Below, in pieces: positions 53,383-62,973 of a stretch of 64,000 nt of DNA (positions are counted from its first letter, which is position 1; every line of letters starts with the position of its first letter). Made by a program: the position numbers and the translations under genes. A model generated the notes under the pieces. The model did not search any database. It was not told the origin of the DNA and saw nothing but the letters and a program-made list of their open reading frames with translations. Origin of the DNA: Pelagibacterales bacterium SAG-MED28 (lineage in GTDB: Bacteria > Pseudomonadota > Alphaproteobacteria > Pelagibacterales > Pelagibacteraceae); assembly GCA_014653835.1 (NCBI GenBank), contig JACWDY010000001.1, forward strand, positions 1-64,000, in the 5' to 3' direction.

Positions 53383-55626
53383 TTAATTAAAATAGCTATC
53401 GATTTGAACAGGCTCTTTACTCAAAATATATTTATAGACATTAATATTTTCTAAGACTCTTTGAACATAATTTCTTGTTTCTTTAAATCTAATTTGTTCT
53501 ATCCAGTTAACATATGATAATTGACCTTTTGACGGGTCACCATTTACTCTCCTCCATGTTTTAACTCTGTTGGGCCCTGCATTGTATGCAGCTATAGCGA
53601 AAGGATAAACTCCATTATAATCCTCAATTAAAGAATTAAAATAATATGAACCTAATTTAATATTATACTCTGGGTCACGAGTTAACCCACTAATGCTATA
53701 AGGTAGCTTAGCTTGTTTAGCTACAATTTTAGCAGTGTATTTCATTAACTGCATCATACCCCTAGCACCAGCCCAGCTGTTAGCGCTTTTGTCAAATTCG
53801 CTCTCTTGTCTAATAATTGCTAAAACAACTTCAGATTTTGGCATTACTTTATTATTAATTATTTTTGGTGTCGCTATGATTGGATAATTGAATTGATTGT
53901 AAAATCGTTTTTCGTATGATGCCTTTTTTGAAATCTGAATAGCAAAGTCATATCTTTCAACATTTGTTGCTAATTCAGCTGCTAATACTTCACTCCCTTT
54001 TTCAATATTTAGACTAGCTAAATGTTTAAAAATATCTTTTCCTAATTGAGTGGCGTTAAGTTCTTTTAGTAAGATAATGTGTCTTATAAGTTTATTTTTA
54101 TTGAAATCTTTTTCATAATCTTTATCAAAAAAACTCTCATCTTTAAGTTCAAAATTTCCACCTGGATTAATCTTATTAAAGGCAAGTTGACCATAATATG
54201 TCATTGGAAATTCAGCTGCTTGAGAGTAAAAATCATTAGATAGTTGTTTCTCATTTAATTTTTCGTATGCTGCACCTAACCAATATGCACCCCTTGCTAA
54301 ACTTATTGGATAACCAACATTATTATAAAAATTTTGAAAATGATTAACCGCGTATTCTGGTGAATTTAAAAAAGTTAATGCAATCCAACCGGATAACCAT
54401 TCTGCCTCAGCAAACGATGGACCTGCTGACAGAGCATGCTCACTAGAAATTTTGTATGCTGTTTTGTATCGTTTCTTATAAATTAAGCTTCTTACAACAC
54501 TTTCTCTTTGTTCCCACCACTTATCAGGTCTAACCATTTGTTGTTCGGTTTTTATAGAATTACGGTATAAAATTTCTAAGGAACCCTCTAATCTACCTCT
54601 GCGATTTCTCCATCTTAATCTATCAAACTCTAATCCTGGATCTTTTTTCAAATATTCTGGAACTTTAGAAATAGCATTGTCAACACCGTAAGAATTACTC
54701 ATTAATATCTGACGAGCGTTATATAATACCCTTTGGTCTTTAGGTAAATATTTTAACATTCTTTTCAGATCCCAATATTTTTTTTCCCAAGCTAAATAAT
54801 CAGCCCTTCTAATATGATCTTCAGAGTCAATAAATTTTTTAAATTTAGCACGATAATAACCCAAATCATTTTTACTTATTGTTGCAGTTTCCCAACCTTC
54901 TTTAATTAATTCTTGAACCTTTTCTGTTTGCCCTTTTTCAAGATAAGCCTCTGCTAATTTAATTTTTCCCATTCCTCCAAGCGGTGGATACTTATCAAAC
55001 CAATTTATTATTGAGGTCGGGGAGTTATTTCTTAAATAAATTTTTCCCTCTGCAAGAAATCTAATTCTATTAATTCGGGGGTACTCACTATTTTGTTCGA
55101 TAAAATTTTTATATTCACTAAATGATGCACCATTTCTTGTAGTTTTTAGATACATCCAATCGATAAGATTTCTAAATTCACGATCTTTAACTTTTGAAGC
55201 ACTCTTAAGTGCACTATTCCATTTTTTATCTTTAATAAAGTTTATAGTTTCCTTTGCACGAATGAAATCTTTCTGATTCAAAATTGACGATTTTTCTATT
55301 TCTTTAGTTGAAGCCTTGTAAATAGCAGGTTTTTTTTGAGGAAAAATAAATGCGTTTTTTTGTGAAATTATTTCTTTTTTTTTATTTTCTTTTTTCTCTT
55401 TTACCTCTTTTTGTTTTGCTATTTTTTCCTTTTCAATATTTTCTTCTTTTTGAATTACTGGTTTTTTTTGTGGTAAACCTTTATTTAAATCAGTTTTTTC
55501 AGTATTATCTGCGCTTTTAAATATTGAAGGTTTTTTTTTAGGAAATAGGAATTGATCCTCTGAATAACTCTGACCAGATAATAAAAAAAGTGTTATTATT
55601 ACTAGACTAATTAATTTAATGGTCAT
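53383..55626 (-). CDS. slt: Lytic murein transglycosylase (Slt70-like) with Lys-rich N-terminal linker
   Basis: VLAIIRQESEFDKSANSWAGARGMMQLM..., FAIAAYNAGPNRVKTW. Confidence 0.93.
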   Translation of the reverse strand: MTIKLISLVIITLFLLSGQSYSEDQFLFPKKKPSIFKSADNTEKTDLNKGLPQKKPVIQKEENIEKEKIAKQKEVKEKKENKKKEIISQKNAFIFPQKKPAIYKASTKEIEKSSILNQKDFIRAKETINFIKDKKWNSALKSASKVKDREFRNLIDWMYLKTTRNGASFSEYKNFIEQNSEYPRINRIRFLAEGKIYLRNNSPTSIINWFDKYPPLGGMGKIKLAEAYLEKGQTEKVQELIKEGWETATISKNDLGYYRAKFKKFIDSEDHIRRADYLAWEKKYWDLKRMLKYLPKDQRVLYNARQILMSNSYGVDNAISKVPEYLKKDPGLEFDRLRWRNRRGRLEGSLEILYRNSIKTEQQMVRPDKWWEQRESVVRSLIYKKRYKTAYKISSEHALSAGPSFAEAEWLSGWIALTFLNSPEYAVNHFQNFYNNVGYPISLARGAYWLGAAYEKLNEKQLSNDFYSQAAEFPMTYYGQLAFNKINPGGNFELKDESFFDKDYEKDFNKNKLIRHIILLKELNATQLGKDIFKHLASLNIEKGSEVLAAELATNVERYDFAIQISKKASYEKRFYNQFNYPIIATPKIINNKVMPKSEVVLAIIRQESEFDKSANSWAGARGMMQLMKYTAKIVAKQAKLPYSISGLTRDPEYNIKLGSYYFNSLIEDYNGVYPFAIAAYNAGPNRVKTWRRVNGDPSKGQLSYVNWIEQIRFKETRNYVQRVLENINVYKYILSKEPVQIDSYFN

Positions 55627-55657
55627 AAGTTAACACTTATTTATCTTATTTTGTTTT

Positions 55658-56527
55658 ATGCTTAAAGGATCAATTGTAGCTCTGATTACCCCATTCGATA
55701 ACGGTGATTTAAGTGAGATCGGTTATATAAAATTAATCAATTATCATTTAGAAAATGGCACTAATGGTGTTGTTCCAGGTGGAACTACCGGAGAGTCCCC
55801 AACTTTGTCTCATAATGAGCACAAAAAAATAATTGAAATTGCTGTTAAAGAATGTAGTGGAAAAATTCCTGTAATAGCTGGCACAGGATCTAACTCAACA
55901 GATGAAGCAGTAGAGTTATCTAAATTTGCTGAAAAAGCAGGATCAGATGCTTTGTTAGTTGTAACGCCATATTACAATAAACCAACTCAAGAGGGTTTAT
56001 ATCAACACTACAAAAAAATTAATGATAATGTTGGGATACCGATCATTATTTACAATATTCCCTCCAGATCTGTAATAGATATGAGTGTAAATACTATGTC
56101 TAAGTTGTTCGAATTAAAAAATATTGTTGGAGTAAAAGATGCAACTGGTGACTTGAGCAGAGTTGATCAACAATTAAAAGCGATGGGAAAAGATTTTATC
56201 CAATTGACTGGAAATGATGATAATTCTTTAGAATTTAATAAAAGAGGTGGTGTTGGGTCTATAAGTGTAACCGCAAATATAGCTGCAAAATACTGTTCAA
56301 ATTTTCAAATAGCTTGTGCTAATAATATTAATAAAGCTGTAGAATTAGATAAAATTTTACAACCAGTTCATAATGCTATGTTTATTGAAAGTAATCCATC
56401 GCCAGTCAAATATGCAGCCTCATTATTAGGAATGTGTAACCCATCTGTAAGATTACCGCTCGTTGAAGTAAAAGGCGAAACAAAAAAGAAAATCTCAGAG
56501 GCACTTAAAGTAGCTAAGTTACTTTAA
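55658..56527 (+). CDS. dapA: 4-hydroxy-tetrahydrodipicolinate synthase
   Basis: [45 protein letters not shown]. Confidence 0.97.
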   Translation: MLKGSIVALITPFDNGDLSEIGYIKLINYHLENGTNGVVPGGTTGESPTLSHNEHKKIIEIAVKECSGKIPVIAGTGSNSTDEAVELSKFAEKAGSDALLVVTPYYNKPTQEGLYQHYKKINDNVGIPIIIYNIPSRSVIDMSVNTMSKLFELKNIVGVKDATGDLSRVDQQLKAMGKDFIQLTGNDDNSLEFNKRGGVGSISVTANIAAKYCSNFQIACANNINKAVELDKILQPVHNAMFIESNPSPVKYAASLLGMCNPSVRLPLVEVKGETKKKISEALKVAKLL

Positions 56528-57000
56528 TGAAACAAAAATTAGTACCCGGACAAAAAATAATTTTTTTAAATCGTAAAGCGAGCTTCAATTATTTTTTTTT
56601 AGAAATTTTAGAAGCAGGAATTTCTTTAAAAGGTTCAGAGGTAAAATCACTTAGAGATGGAAAAGGGAGTATCGCTGACTCTTATGCAGTTGATAATAAT
56701 GGAGAATTATTCTTAATTAATTCACATATACCATTATATAGACAATCTTCATATAACAATCACGATCCTAAAGGAGATAGAAAATTATTATTAAAAAAAA
56801 AAGAAATCAATAAACTTATTGGTCGTATCAATCAGGAAGGTCTAACATTAATACCTACTAAATTATATTTTATAAAAGGTAAAGTTAAAGTTGAAATAGC
56901 TGTAGCAAAAGGAAAAAAACTTTACGATAAAAGACAAGTAAAAAAAACTAGAGATTGGAATAGAGAAAAAGCTAGATTGTTAAGTAAGAATAATAAATGA
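56527..57000 (+). CDS. smpB: SsrA-binding protein SmpB
   Basis: [50 protein letters not shown]. Confidence 0.97.
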   Translation: MKQKLVPGQKIIFLNRKASFNYFFLEILEAGISLKGSEVKSLRDGKGSIADSYAVDNNGELFLINSHIPLYRQSSYNNHDPKGDRKLLLKKKEINKLIGRINQEGLTLIPTKLYFIKGKVKVEIAVAKGKKLYDKRQVKKTRDWNREKARLLSKNNK

Positions 57001-57512
57001 TACATCTAAATATTGGATCTAATTTGAATTCAAATTTTGGTAATAAATTTGATAATATATCAATTGCTATTAAACTTCTAATTGAAAATAAGTTTAATGT
57101 TAAAAGAATATCCAATTTTTATGAAACACCATCCTATCCAAATAAAAATTTACCAAATTTTTTAAATGTAGGTATTTTTGGAACATTTCGTAAAGAAGCT
57201 AGAGAACTCAGAAATATTATTTCTCTCATCGAAAAGAAAATTGGAAGAGTTAAAACTAAAAAAAATAATCCAAGAGTATGTGATATTGATATTATAGATT
57301 TTAATGGTGAAAATATAGATATGAATAATTTAACGATTCCTCATAAAAGATGCCATCAAAGGAATTTTGTTTTATTTCCAATAAGTCAGATAGACCCTTG
57401 CTGGGAACATCCAATTTTAAAGAAAAATGTAAATGTTTTAATAGGTCAATTGGACCTAAAATCCAGGATAGAGATTACAAGGCTGAATAAAAATGTTAAT
57501 ATAAAGACATGA
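56997..57512 (+). CDS. folK: 2-amino-4-hydroxy-6-hydroxymethyldihydropteridine pyrophosphokinase
   Basis: [53 protein letters not shown]. Confidence 0.93.
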   Translation: MIHLNIGSNLNSNFGNKFDNISIAIKLLIENKFNVKRISNFYETPSYPNKNLPNFLNVGIFGTFRKEARELRNIISLIEKKIGRVKTKKNNPRVCDIDIIDFNGENIDMNNLTIPHKRCHQRNFVLFPISQIDPCWEHPILKKNVNVLIGQLDLKSRIEITRLNKNVNIKT

Positions 57513-59257
57513 TAGACAACAACGAATTAATTACTCAAATAAAATTGTACAATAGATTTTTAAACATAAATACTGTTAACAAAGCTTATAATTTTGCATT
57601 AGAGGCTCATCAAAATCAAAAAAGAGATGAAGGTGTACCCTATATTATACATCCGGTGGCTGTTGCAAAAATTTTGACAGATTTAAAGTTAGATAGCGCT
57701 ACAATTACAACAGGACTACTTCATGATACAATCGAAGATACAAATGTTACTTATGAGAGTGTAAAAAAAGAGTTTGGAGAAGAAGTAGCTAACTTAGTTG
57801 ATGGCGTAACTAAAATTTCTGCTCTAGAAGATAAGGCCTCTGACGACTCTAAAGCTGAAAATTTTAGAAAATTAATATTAGCAACTTCAAAGGATATACG
57901 TGTTCTCTTAGTGAAACTTGCCGACCGTTTACATAACATGAGAACAATACAATTTGTTAAAGATAAAGAAAAAAAAATTAGAAAAGCAAAAGAGACTATG
58001 GAAATCTACGCTCCATTAGCTGAAAGAATGGGAATGAATACTATAAGAGATGAGCTAGAAGATCTTTCTTTTTCAGTGCTAAACAGACCTGCAAGAGACT
58101 TAATTATCGAAAGACTTCAATTTATAAAAAATAATAAAGACGATACTTTCAAATCTATTTCCACAGAACTGATTGAACTTTTAAATAAGAATGGAGTAGA
58201 GGCGACTATTAATGGAAGAGAAAAAACTCCATTTTCTATTTGGAGAAAAATACAAAATAAAAAAGTTTCTTTGGAACAACTAACAGACATTATAGGTTTT
58301 AGAATAATAGTTAAAACAGTGGAAGATTGTTATAAAACACTAGGTATTTTTCATAGCAAATTTCCAACAATTCCTGGAAGATTTAAGGATTATATTTCTA
58401 CACCAAAAATAAATAAATACCAATCTATACATTCGGCAGTTATAGGACCGCAAAAAAATAGAATTGAAATTCAAATAAGAACCTTTGAAATGAATGAATT
58501 TGCCGAAAGAGGTATAGCATCACATTGGAAATATAAATCGTCTGAGAAATTTTCCGACTTATCATGGAAAGAATATGACTGGCTAAGAGATTTAGTTGAA
58601 ATAATTGAAGCTGGTAATAGTCCAGAGCATTACTATGAATTTACTAAATTACAAATGTTTCAGGAAAATGTTTTTTGTTTTACTCCAAAGGGATCTGTAA
58701 TTAAGTTACCAAAATTGGCTACGCCAATCGATTTTGCTTATGCCGTGCATACAAAAATTGGTGATAGTGCTATCGGTTGTTCTGTCAATGGTAGAGAAAC
58801 AACATTACAAAATATTTTAAACAATGGTGATATGATAAAAATTGAAACTTCTAAAAATGCATCACCGTCATTGCACTGGTTAAGTTCGGCAAAGACAGGG
58901 AAAGCAAGGGCAGCTATAAGAAGGTATTGGCAAGATAAATCGACAGAAACAGAAAAAAAAGTTGAAAAAAATTACAAAAGTACAATTGAAGTAGATTTAC
59001 CTCACAAACCTGGAGCTTTAGGGAATATTTGCTCATTAATCGGATTAAACAAAGGAAATATAATTAATGTTGAGTTGCTTGAAAGAAAAGAAAAATATTT
59101 AAAATTTGCTTTTGACTTACAAATTAAAGATTTGAAAAATTTCACAAACTTGATAAGTGAAATAAAGCAAAGCGATTTAAATTTTAAAATAATAAGACAT
59201 AAACAGAAAAAAAATGCTTTCATTAGAAGAATCTTTGAAAATTTTAAAAGAAACTAA
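57509..59257 (+). CDS. RelA/SpoT bifunctional (p)ppGpp synthetase/hydrolase
   Basis: HD domain HPVAVAKIL..GLLHDTIEDT, synthetase YQSIHSAVIGPQKNRIEIQIRT, TGS domain; 582 aa. Confidence 0.95.
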   Translation: MIDNNELITQIKLYNRFLNINTVNKAYNFALEAHQNQKRDEGVPYIIHPVAVAKILTDLKLDSATITTGLLHDTIEDTNVTYESVKKEFGEEVANLVDGVTKISALEDKASDDSKAENFRKLILATSKDIRVLLVKLADRLHNMRTIQFVKDKEKKIRKAKETMEIYAPLAERMGMNTIRDELEDLSFSVLNRPARDLIIERLQFIKNNKDDTFKSISTELIELLNKNGVEATINGREKTPFSIWRKIQNKKVSLEQLTDIIGFRIIVKTVEDCYKTLGIFHSKFPTIPGRFKDYISTPKINKYQSIHSAVIGPQKNRIEIQIRTFEMNEFAERGIASHWKYKSSEKFSDLSWKEYDWLRDLVEIIEAGNSPEHYYEFTKLQMFQENVFCFTPKGSVIKLPKLATPIDFAYAVHTKIGDSAIGCSVNGRETTLQNILNNGDMIKIETSKNASPSLHWLSSAKTGKARAAIRRYWQDKSTETEKKVEKNYKSTIEVDLPHKPGALGNICSLIGLNKGNIINVELLERKEKYLKFAFDLQIKDLKNFTNLISEIKQSDLNFKIIRHKQKKNAFIRRIFENFKRN

Positions 59258-59795
59258 AGCTTTAATCGAAGGGCATTTTATTCTCTCCTCTGGTTTACAT
59301 AGTCCAAAGTATGTTCAATGTGCTCAATTAATGAGCAAGCCCAGCCAAGCCACGCAAATCTGTCATTCATTAGTTAAAAAAATCAAAAGTGAGTTTGAAA
59401 ATATTGATTTAATACTGTCTCCAGCAATGGGAGGAATTGTTGTTGGATATGAAATAGGTAAACTTCTAGGTGTAGAAAGTATTTTTTCTGAGAGAGTTAA
59501 TGGAGAATTCCAATTACGAAGAGATTTTAAAATTAAACAAGATACTAATGTTTTGATTGTCGAAGACGTAATTACAACTGGAAAGTCTAGTATTGAATGC
59601 TCAAAATTAGTTACTGTAAATAAAGCTAATATAGTTGGTTATGCATGTATAATAGATAGATCTAATGGCAAATCAGAAATTAATGATAAAATTATATCGC
59701 AAATCGAATTAAACATTCCAACTTATAAAAAAGAAAATTTACCAAAAGAATTAATATCTATTGATCCAGTAAAACCAGGTAGCAGAAATCTTTAA
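59214..59795 (+). CDS. pyrE: Orotate phosphoribosyltransferase
   Basis: GHFILSSGLHSPKYVQCAQLM, VLIVEDVITTGKSSIE PRPP motif. Confidence 0.96.
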   Translation: MLSLEESLKILKETKALIEGHFILSSGLHSPKYVQCAQLMSKPSQATQICHSLVKKIKSEFENIDLILSPAMGGIVVGYEIGKLLGVESIFSERVNGEFQLRRDFKIKQDTNVLIVEDVITTGKSSIECSKLVTVNKANIVGYACIIDRSNGKSEINDKIISQIELNIPTYKKENLPKELISIDPVKPGSRNL

Positions 59796-60520
59796 TGAAA
59801 AGAATTAGACTTGGTGTAAATATTGACCATGTAGCAACTGTTAGAAACGCAAGAGGTGAAAACTATCCAAGTCCATTGACGGCAGCATTATTGGCTGAAA
59901 AAAATGGAGCTGACTCTGTTACAATACATTTAAGAGAAGATAGAAGACATATTAATGAGCAAGATCTTAAAAAAATTATAAAAAAAATAAAAATTCCACT
60001 TAATTTAGAAATAGCAGCCACTAAAGAAATGTTAAAAATTGCATCTAGAAGCAAACCTCCATTTATTTGTATAGTTCCAGAAAAAAGAAAAGAAATTACG
60101 ACTGAGGGAGGCCTTAATCTTAATTATAATAAAATGTTTTTAAAAACTCTAATTAACAAACTTAAAAAAAAGAAATTAAGAATAAGTTTATTTATTGAAC
60201 CAAGTTTAAAAGATATAAGAGAAGCAAAAAAATTAAATGTAGATTGCGTTGAAATTCATACTGGTAAATTGTGTAATTTAATAAATCAAAAAAAAAATTA
60301 TAAACATGAAATAAAAAAAATCGAAAAAGCAGTCAAAGTCGGAAACCTATTAGGCTTAGAGGTTCATGCAGGACATGGACTTACTTATGACTCCGCTAAA
60401 ATTTTATCTAGAATAAACGGTATCACAGAATTCAATATAGGTCATTTTTTAATAGGAGAGTCCATTTTTGTTGGAATTTCAAAGGTAATTAAAACATTTC
60501 AAAAGATTTTAAAATTATGA
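59795..60520 (+). CDS. pdxJ: Pyridoxine 5'-phosphate synthase
   Basis: RLGVNIDHVATVRNARGENYPSPLTAALLAEKNGADSVTIHLREDRRHI. Confidence 0.97.
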   Translation: MKRIRLGVNIDHVATVRNARGENYPSPLTAALLAEKNGADSVTIHLREDRRHINEQDLKKIIKKIKIPLNLEIAATKEMLKIASRSKPPFICIVPEKRKEITTEGGLNLNYNKMFLKTLINKLKKKKLRISLFIEPSLKDIREAKKLNVDCVEIHTGKLCNLINQKKNYKHEIKKIEKAVKVGNLLGLEVHAGHGLTYDSAKILSRINGITEFNIGHFLIGESIFVGISKVIKTFQKILKL

Positions 60521-60900
60521 TTATTTATGGAATTGGCACTGATATTGTGAGTATAAAAAGAATAAAATCATCTTTAAAAAAAAAAAAATTTATTAAACGC
60601 ATTTTTAATGAACAAGAAGTTCTAAAATGTAGCAAAGTTACCACTCATTATAATTGTTATGCGAAAAGGTTTGCGGCAAAAGAAGCTTTTTCTAAAGCGA
60701 TCGGTACAGGCATTTCAAAAGGAATTAATTTTAATGAAATTATAGTTTTAAATAATAGGTCAGGTAAGCCATATATAGATTTAATAGGTGAAACAAAAAA
60801 AAAAATTAAAAAAATACTTAAACAAAAAAAAATTAAAATTTCCTTATCCTTATCAGATGAAAGAGATTATGCGGTTGCTTTTGTAACCATTTCAGTATGA
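60517..60900 (+). CDS. acpS: Holo-[acyl-carrier-protein] synthase
   Basis: IYGIGTDIVSIKRIK, YAKRFAAKEAFSKAIGTG. Confidence 0.95.
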   Translation: MIIYGIGTDIVSIKRIKSSLKKKKFIKRIFNEQEVLKCSKVTTHYNCYAKRFAAKEAFSKAIGTGISKGINFNEIIVLNNRSGKPYIDLIGETKKKIKKILKQKKIKISLSLSDERDYAVAFVTISV

Positions 60901-61634
60901 AAAAAAAAATAATTGATATAATTTTTGATAATTTAAAGACTTTAATAGGAGCTTTAATAATAGCTATATTTATTAGATCGCTATTATTTCAGCCTTTTTA
61001 TATACCTTCATCTTCCATGGAGCCGACTTTGTTAGTTGGTGATCGTATTTTTGTATCTAAATATACTTATGGTTATAGCAAGCATTCATTTCCATTTAGT
61101 CCAAATTTTTCTAACAAGCGCTTTTTTTCAAAATTACCTGAAAGAGGTGATTTAGTAGTTTTTAAAACTCCAGCAGATAACAGAACAGATTATATTAAAA
61201 GATTAATAGGAATGCCTGGTGATACAATACAATTTGTAAATGGTAACTTATTTATCAATAATAATAAAATTTTAAGAGAAGAAGTAGAACCAAGTGAAAT
61301 AATTAGATGTGGTAAATTTATATTAGAAACCAAATCATTCATTGAAACTTTACCAAATGGTGCCAAATATTTAGCAGTATATAAAAAAAGGGGAACATTA
61401 CAAAATACCAAAAAATTTGAAGTACCACCTGATCATTTTTTTCTAATGGGAGATAATCGCGACTGCTCCAAAGATAGTAGATATTTAGATAGTGTTGGCT
61501 ATGTAAGCAATCTTAATTTAGTCGGAGAAGCACAACTAATATTTTTTTCAAATGATACTAATACAAGTAGTTTATTAAAATTTTGGAACCTAGGAAATTC
61601 ATTTAGATTTGAAAGGTTAATTAAAGTTTTATAA
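60897..61634 (+). CDS. lepB: Signal peptidase I
   Basis: IPSSSMEPTLLVGDRIFVSKYTYG, DYIKRLIGMPGDTI, LMGDNRDCSKDSR. Confidence 0.97.
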   Translation: MKKKIIDIIFDNLKTLIGALIIAIFIRSLLFQPFYIPSSSMEPTLLVGDRIFVSKYTYGYSKHSFPFSPNFSNKRFFSKLPERGDLVVFKTPADNRTDYIKRLIGMPGDTIQFVNGNLFINNNKILREEVEPSEIIRCGKFILETKSFIETLPNGAKYLAVYKKRGTLQNTKKFEVPPDHFFLMGDNRDCSKDSRYLDSVGYVSNLNLVGEAQLIFFSNDTNTSSLLKFWNLGNSFRFERLIKVL

Positions 61635-62296
61635 TGGAAAAGATAAGCAACCTTGAAAAAATTATAAAATATAATTTTAAACAAAAATCAATATTGGAGA
61701 AAGCGGTAACGCATAAAAGCTTTGATAATAATATTAATAACGAAAAATTAGAATTTTTAGGAGATAGAGTTTTGGGGTTAATCATTTCAGAGAGATTGTT
61801 AGAAAAATATCCGGAGGAAAAAGAAGGGGTTATTGATAAAAAATTTGCAAATTTAGTTAATAAAAAAACATGTTCTCTTATAGCAAAAAAAATTAATTTA
61901 AAAAAATTTATCTTTTTAGGTTCTTCACATAGGAAGCTTGACAGATCATCTGACAAAATTATAAGCGATTGTTTAGAGGCGATTGTAGGGGCTATTTACT
62001 TAGATGGAGGATTAAAATTTGCTAAAAAATTTATACATTATTTTTGGGAAGAATATTTGTTAAAATCAAATATTACACTAATTGACTCTAAAACGAAACT
62101 ACAAGAATTTAGTTTAAAAAAATTTAAAGTCCTTCCAAAGTATATATTTTCAAAAAAAACTGGCCCTCAACATAGACCGTTGTTTAAAACTGAAGTTCAA
62201 ATACCAAATTCTAAAAAAGTTATTGGAATTGGTTCATCCAAAAAAAATGCTCAACAGGACGCAGCATATAAACTTTTAAGACTTTTAGATATATGA
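61634..62296 (+). CDS. rnc: Ribonuclease III
   Basis: NEKLEFLGDRVLGLIISE, DCLEAIVGAIYLDGG, dsRBD. Confidence 0.97.
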   Translation: MEKISNLEKIIKYNFKQKSILEKAVTHKSFDNNINNEKLEFLGDRVLGLIISERLLEKYPEEKEGVIDKKFANLVNKKTCSLIAKKINLKKFIFLGSSHRKLDRSSDKIISDCLEAIVGAIYLDGGLKFAKKFIHYFWEEYLLKSNITLIDSKTKLQEFSLKKFKVLPKYIFSKKTGPQHRPLFKTEVQIPNSKKVIGIGSSKKNAQQDAAYKLLRLLDI

Positions 62297-62973
62297 TTTG
62301 GGAAGATGAATGTTATTTATTATCAAAAAGAAAGTTTAGGGAAAATGCAAATATAATAAACATTTTTACTCAAAAAAAAGGGAGAGTAGATGGCATTGTT
62401 TACGGAGGTAATTCTAGAAAAATAAGAAATTATTTGCAAATTTCAAATAAACTATTCGTCTCACACAATGCCAAAAGTGAAAATAAAATTGGATATTTAA
62501 AGACAGAATTAATCAAGCCTGTTTCACCTTTATATTTTAACGATAAAGAAAGAACCTCTGCATTAATTTCTATTTGTTCTCTTTTAAATGTTTTACTCCC
62601 TGAGTCTCAACCTAACAAAAATATTTACAACTCATTTGAAAAGCTAATTGTTTCACTAAATTTAGAAAATTGGATTTATTTATATATTTTTTTTGAATTA
62701 AATCTTATTAAAGAATTAGGTTACGATACTAATCTTAGTCAAAATAAATTCGAAAATATAAATATAAATGATTTCAATAAAATTAAAATCGATAGTTACA
62801 TTTACGAAGTTCCTAATTTTCTTATTTTAAAAAAAATACCTGATAAATTTTCAAATACATTAATTAAAAAATCGCTTAATTTTACAAGATATGTTATGCA
62901 AAATAAGTTTTTTATGCCAAATAATATTATATTTCCAAAATCTAGAGTAATTTTAGAAAATTATTTCAACTAA
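62293..62973 (+). CDS. recO: DNA repair protein RecO
   Basis: N-terminal OB-like MIWEDECYLLSKRKFRENANIINIFTQKKGRVDGIVYGG; position after rnc. Confidence 0.9.
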   Translation: MIWEDECYLLSKRKFRENANIINIFTQKKGRVDGIVYGGNSRKIRNYLQISNKLFVSHNAKSENKIGYLKTELIKPVSPLYFNDKERTSALISICSLLNVLLPESQPNKNIYNSFEKLIVSLNLENWIYLYIFFELNLIKELGYDTNLSQNKFENININDFNKIKIDSYIYEVPNFLILKKIPDKFSNTLIKKSLNFTRYVMQNKFFMPNNIIFPKSRVILENYFN

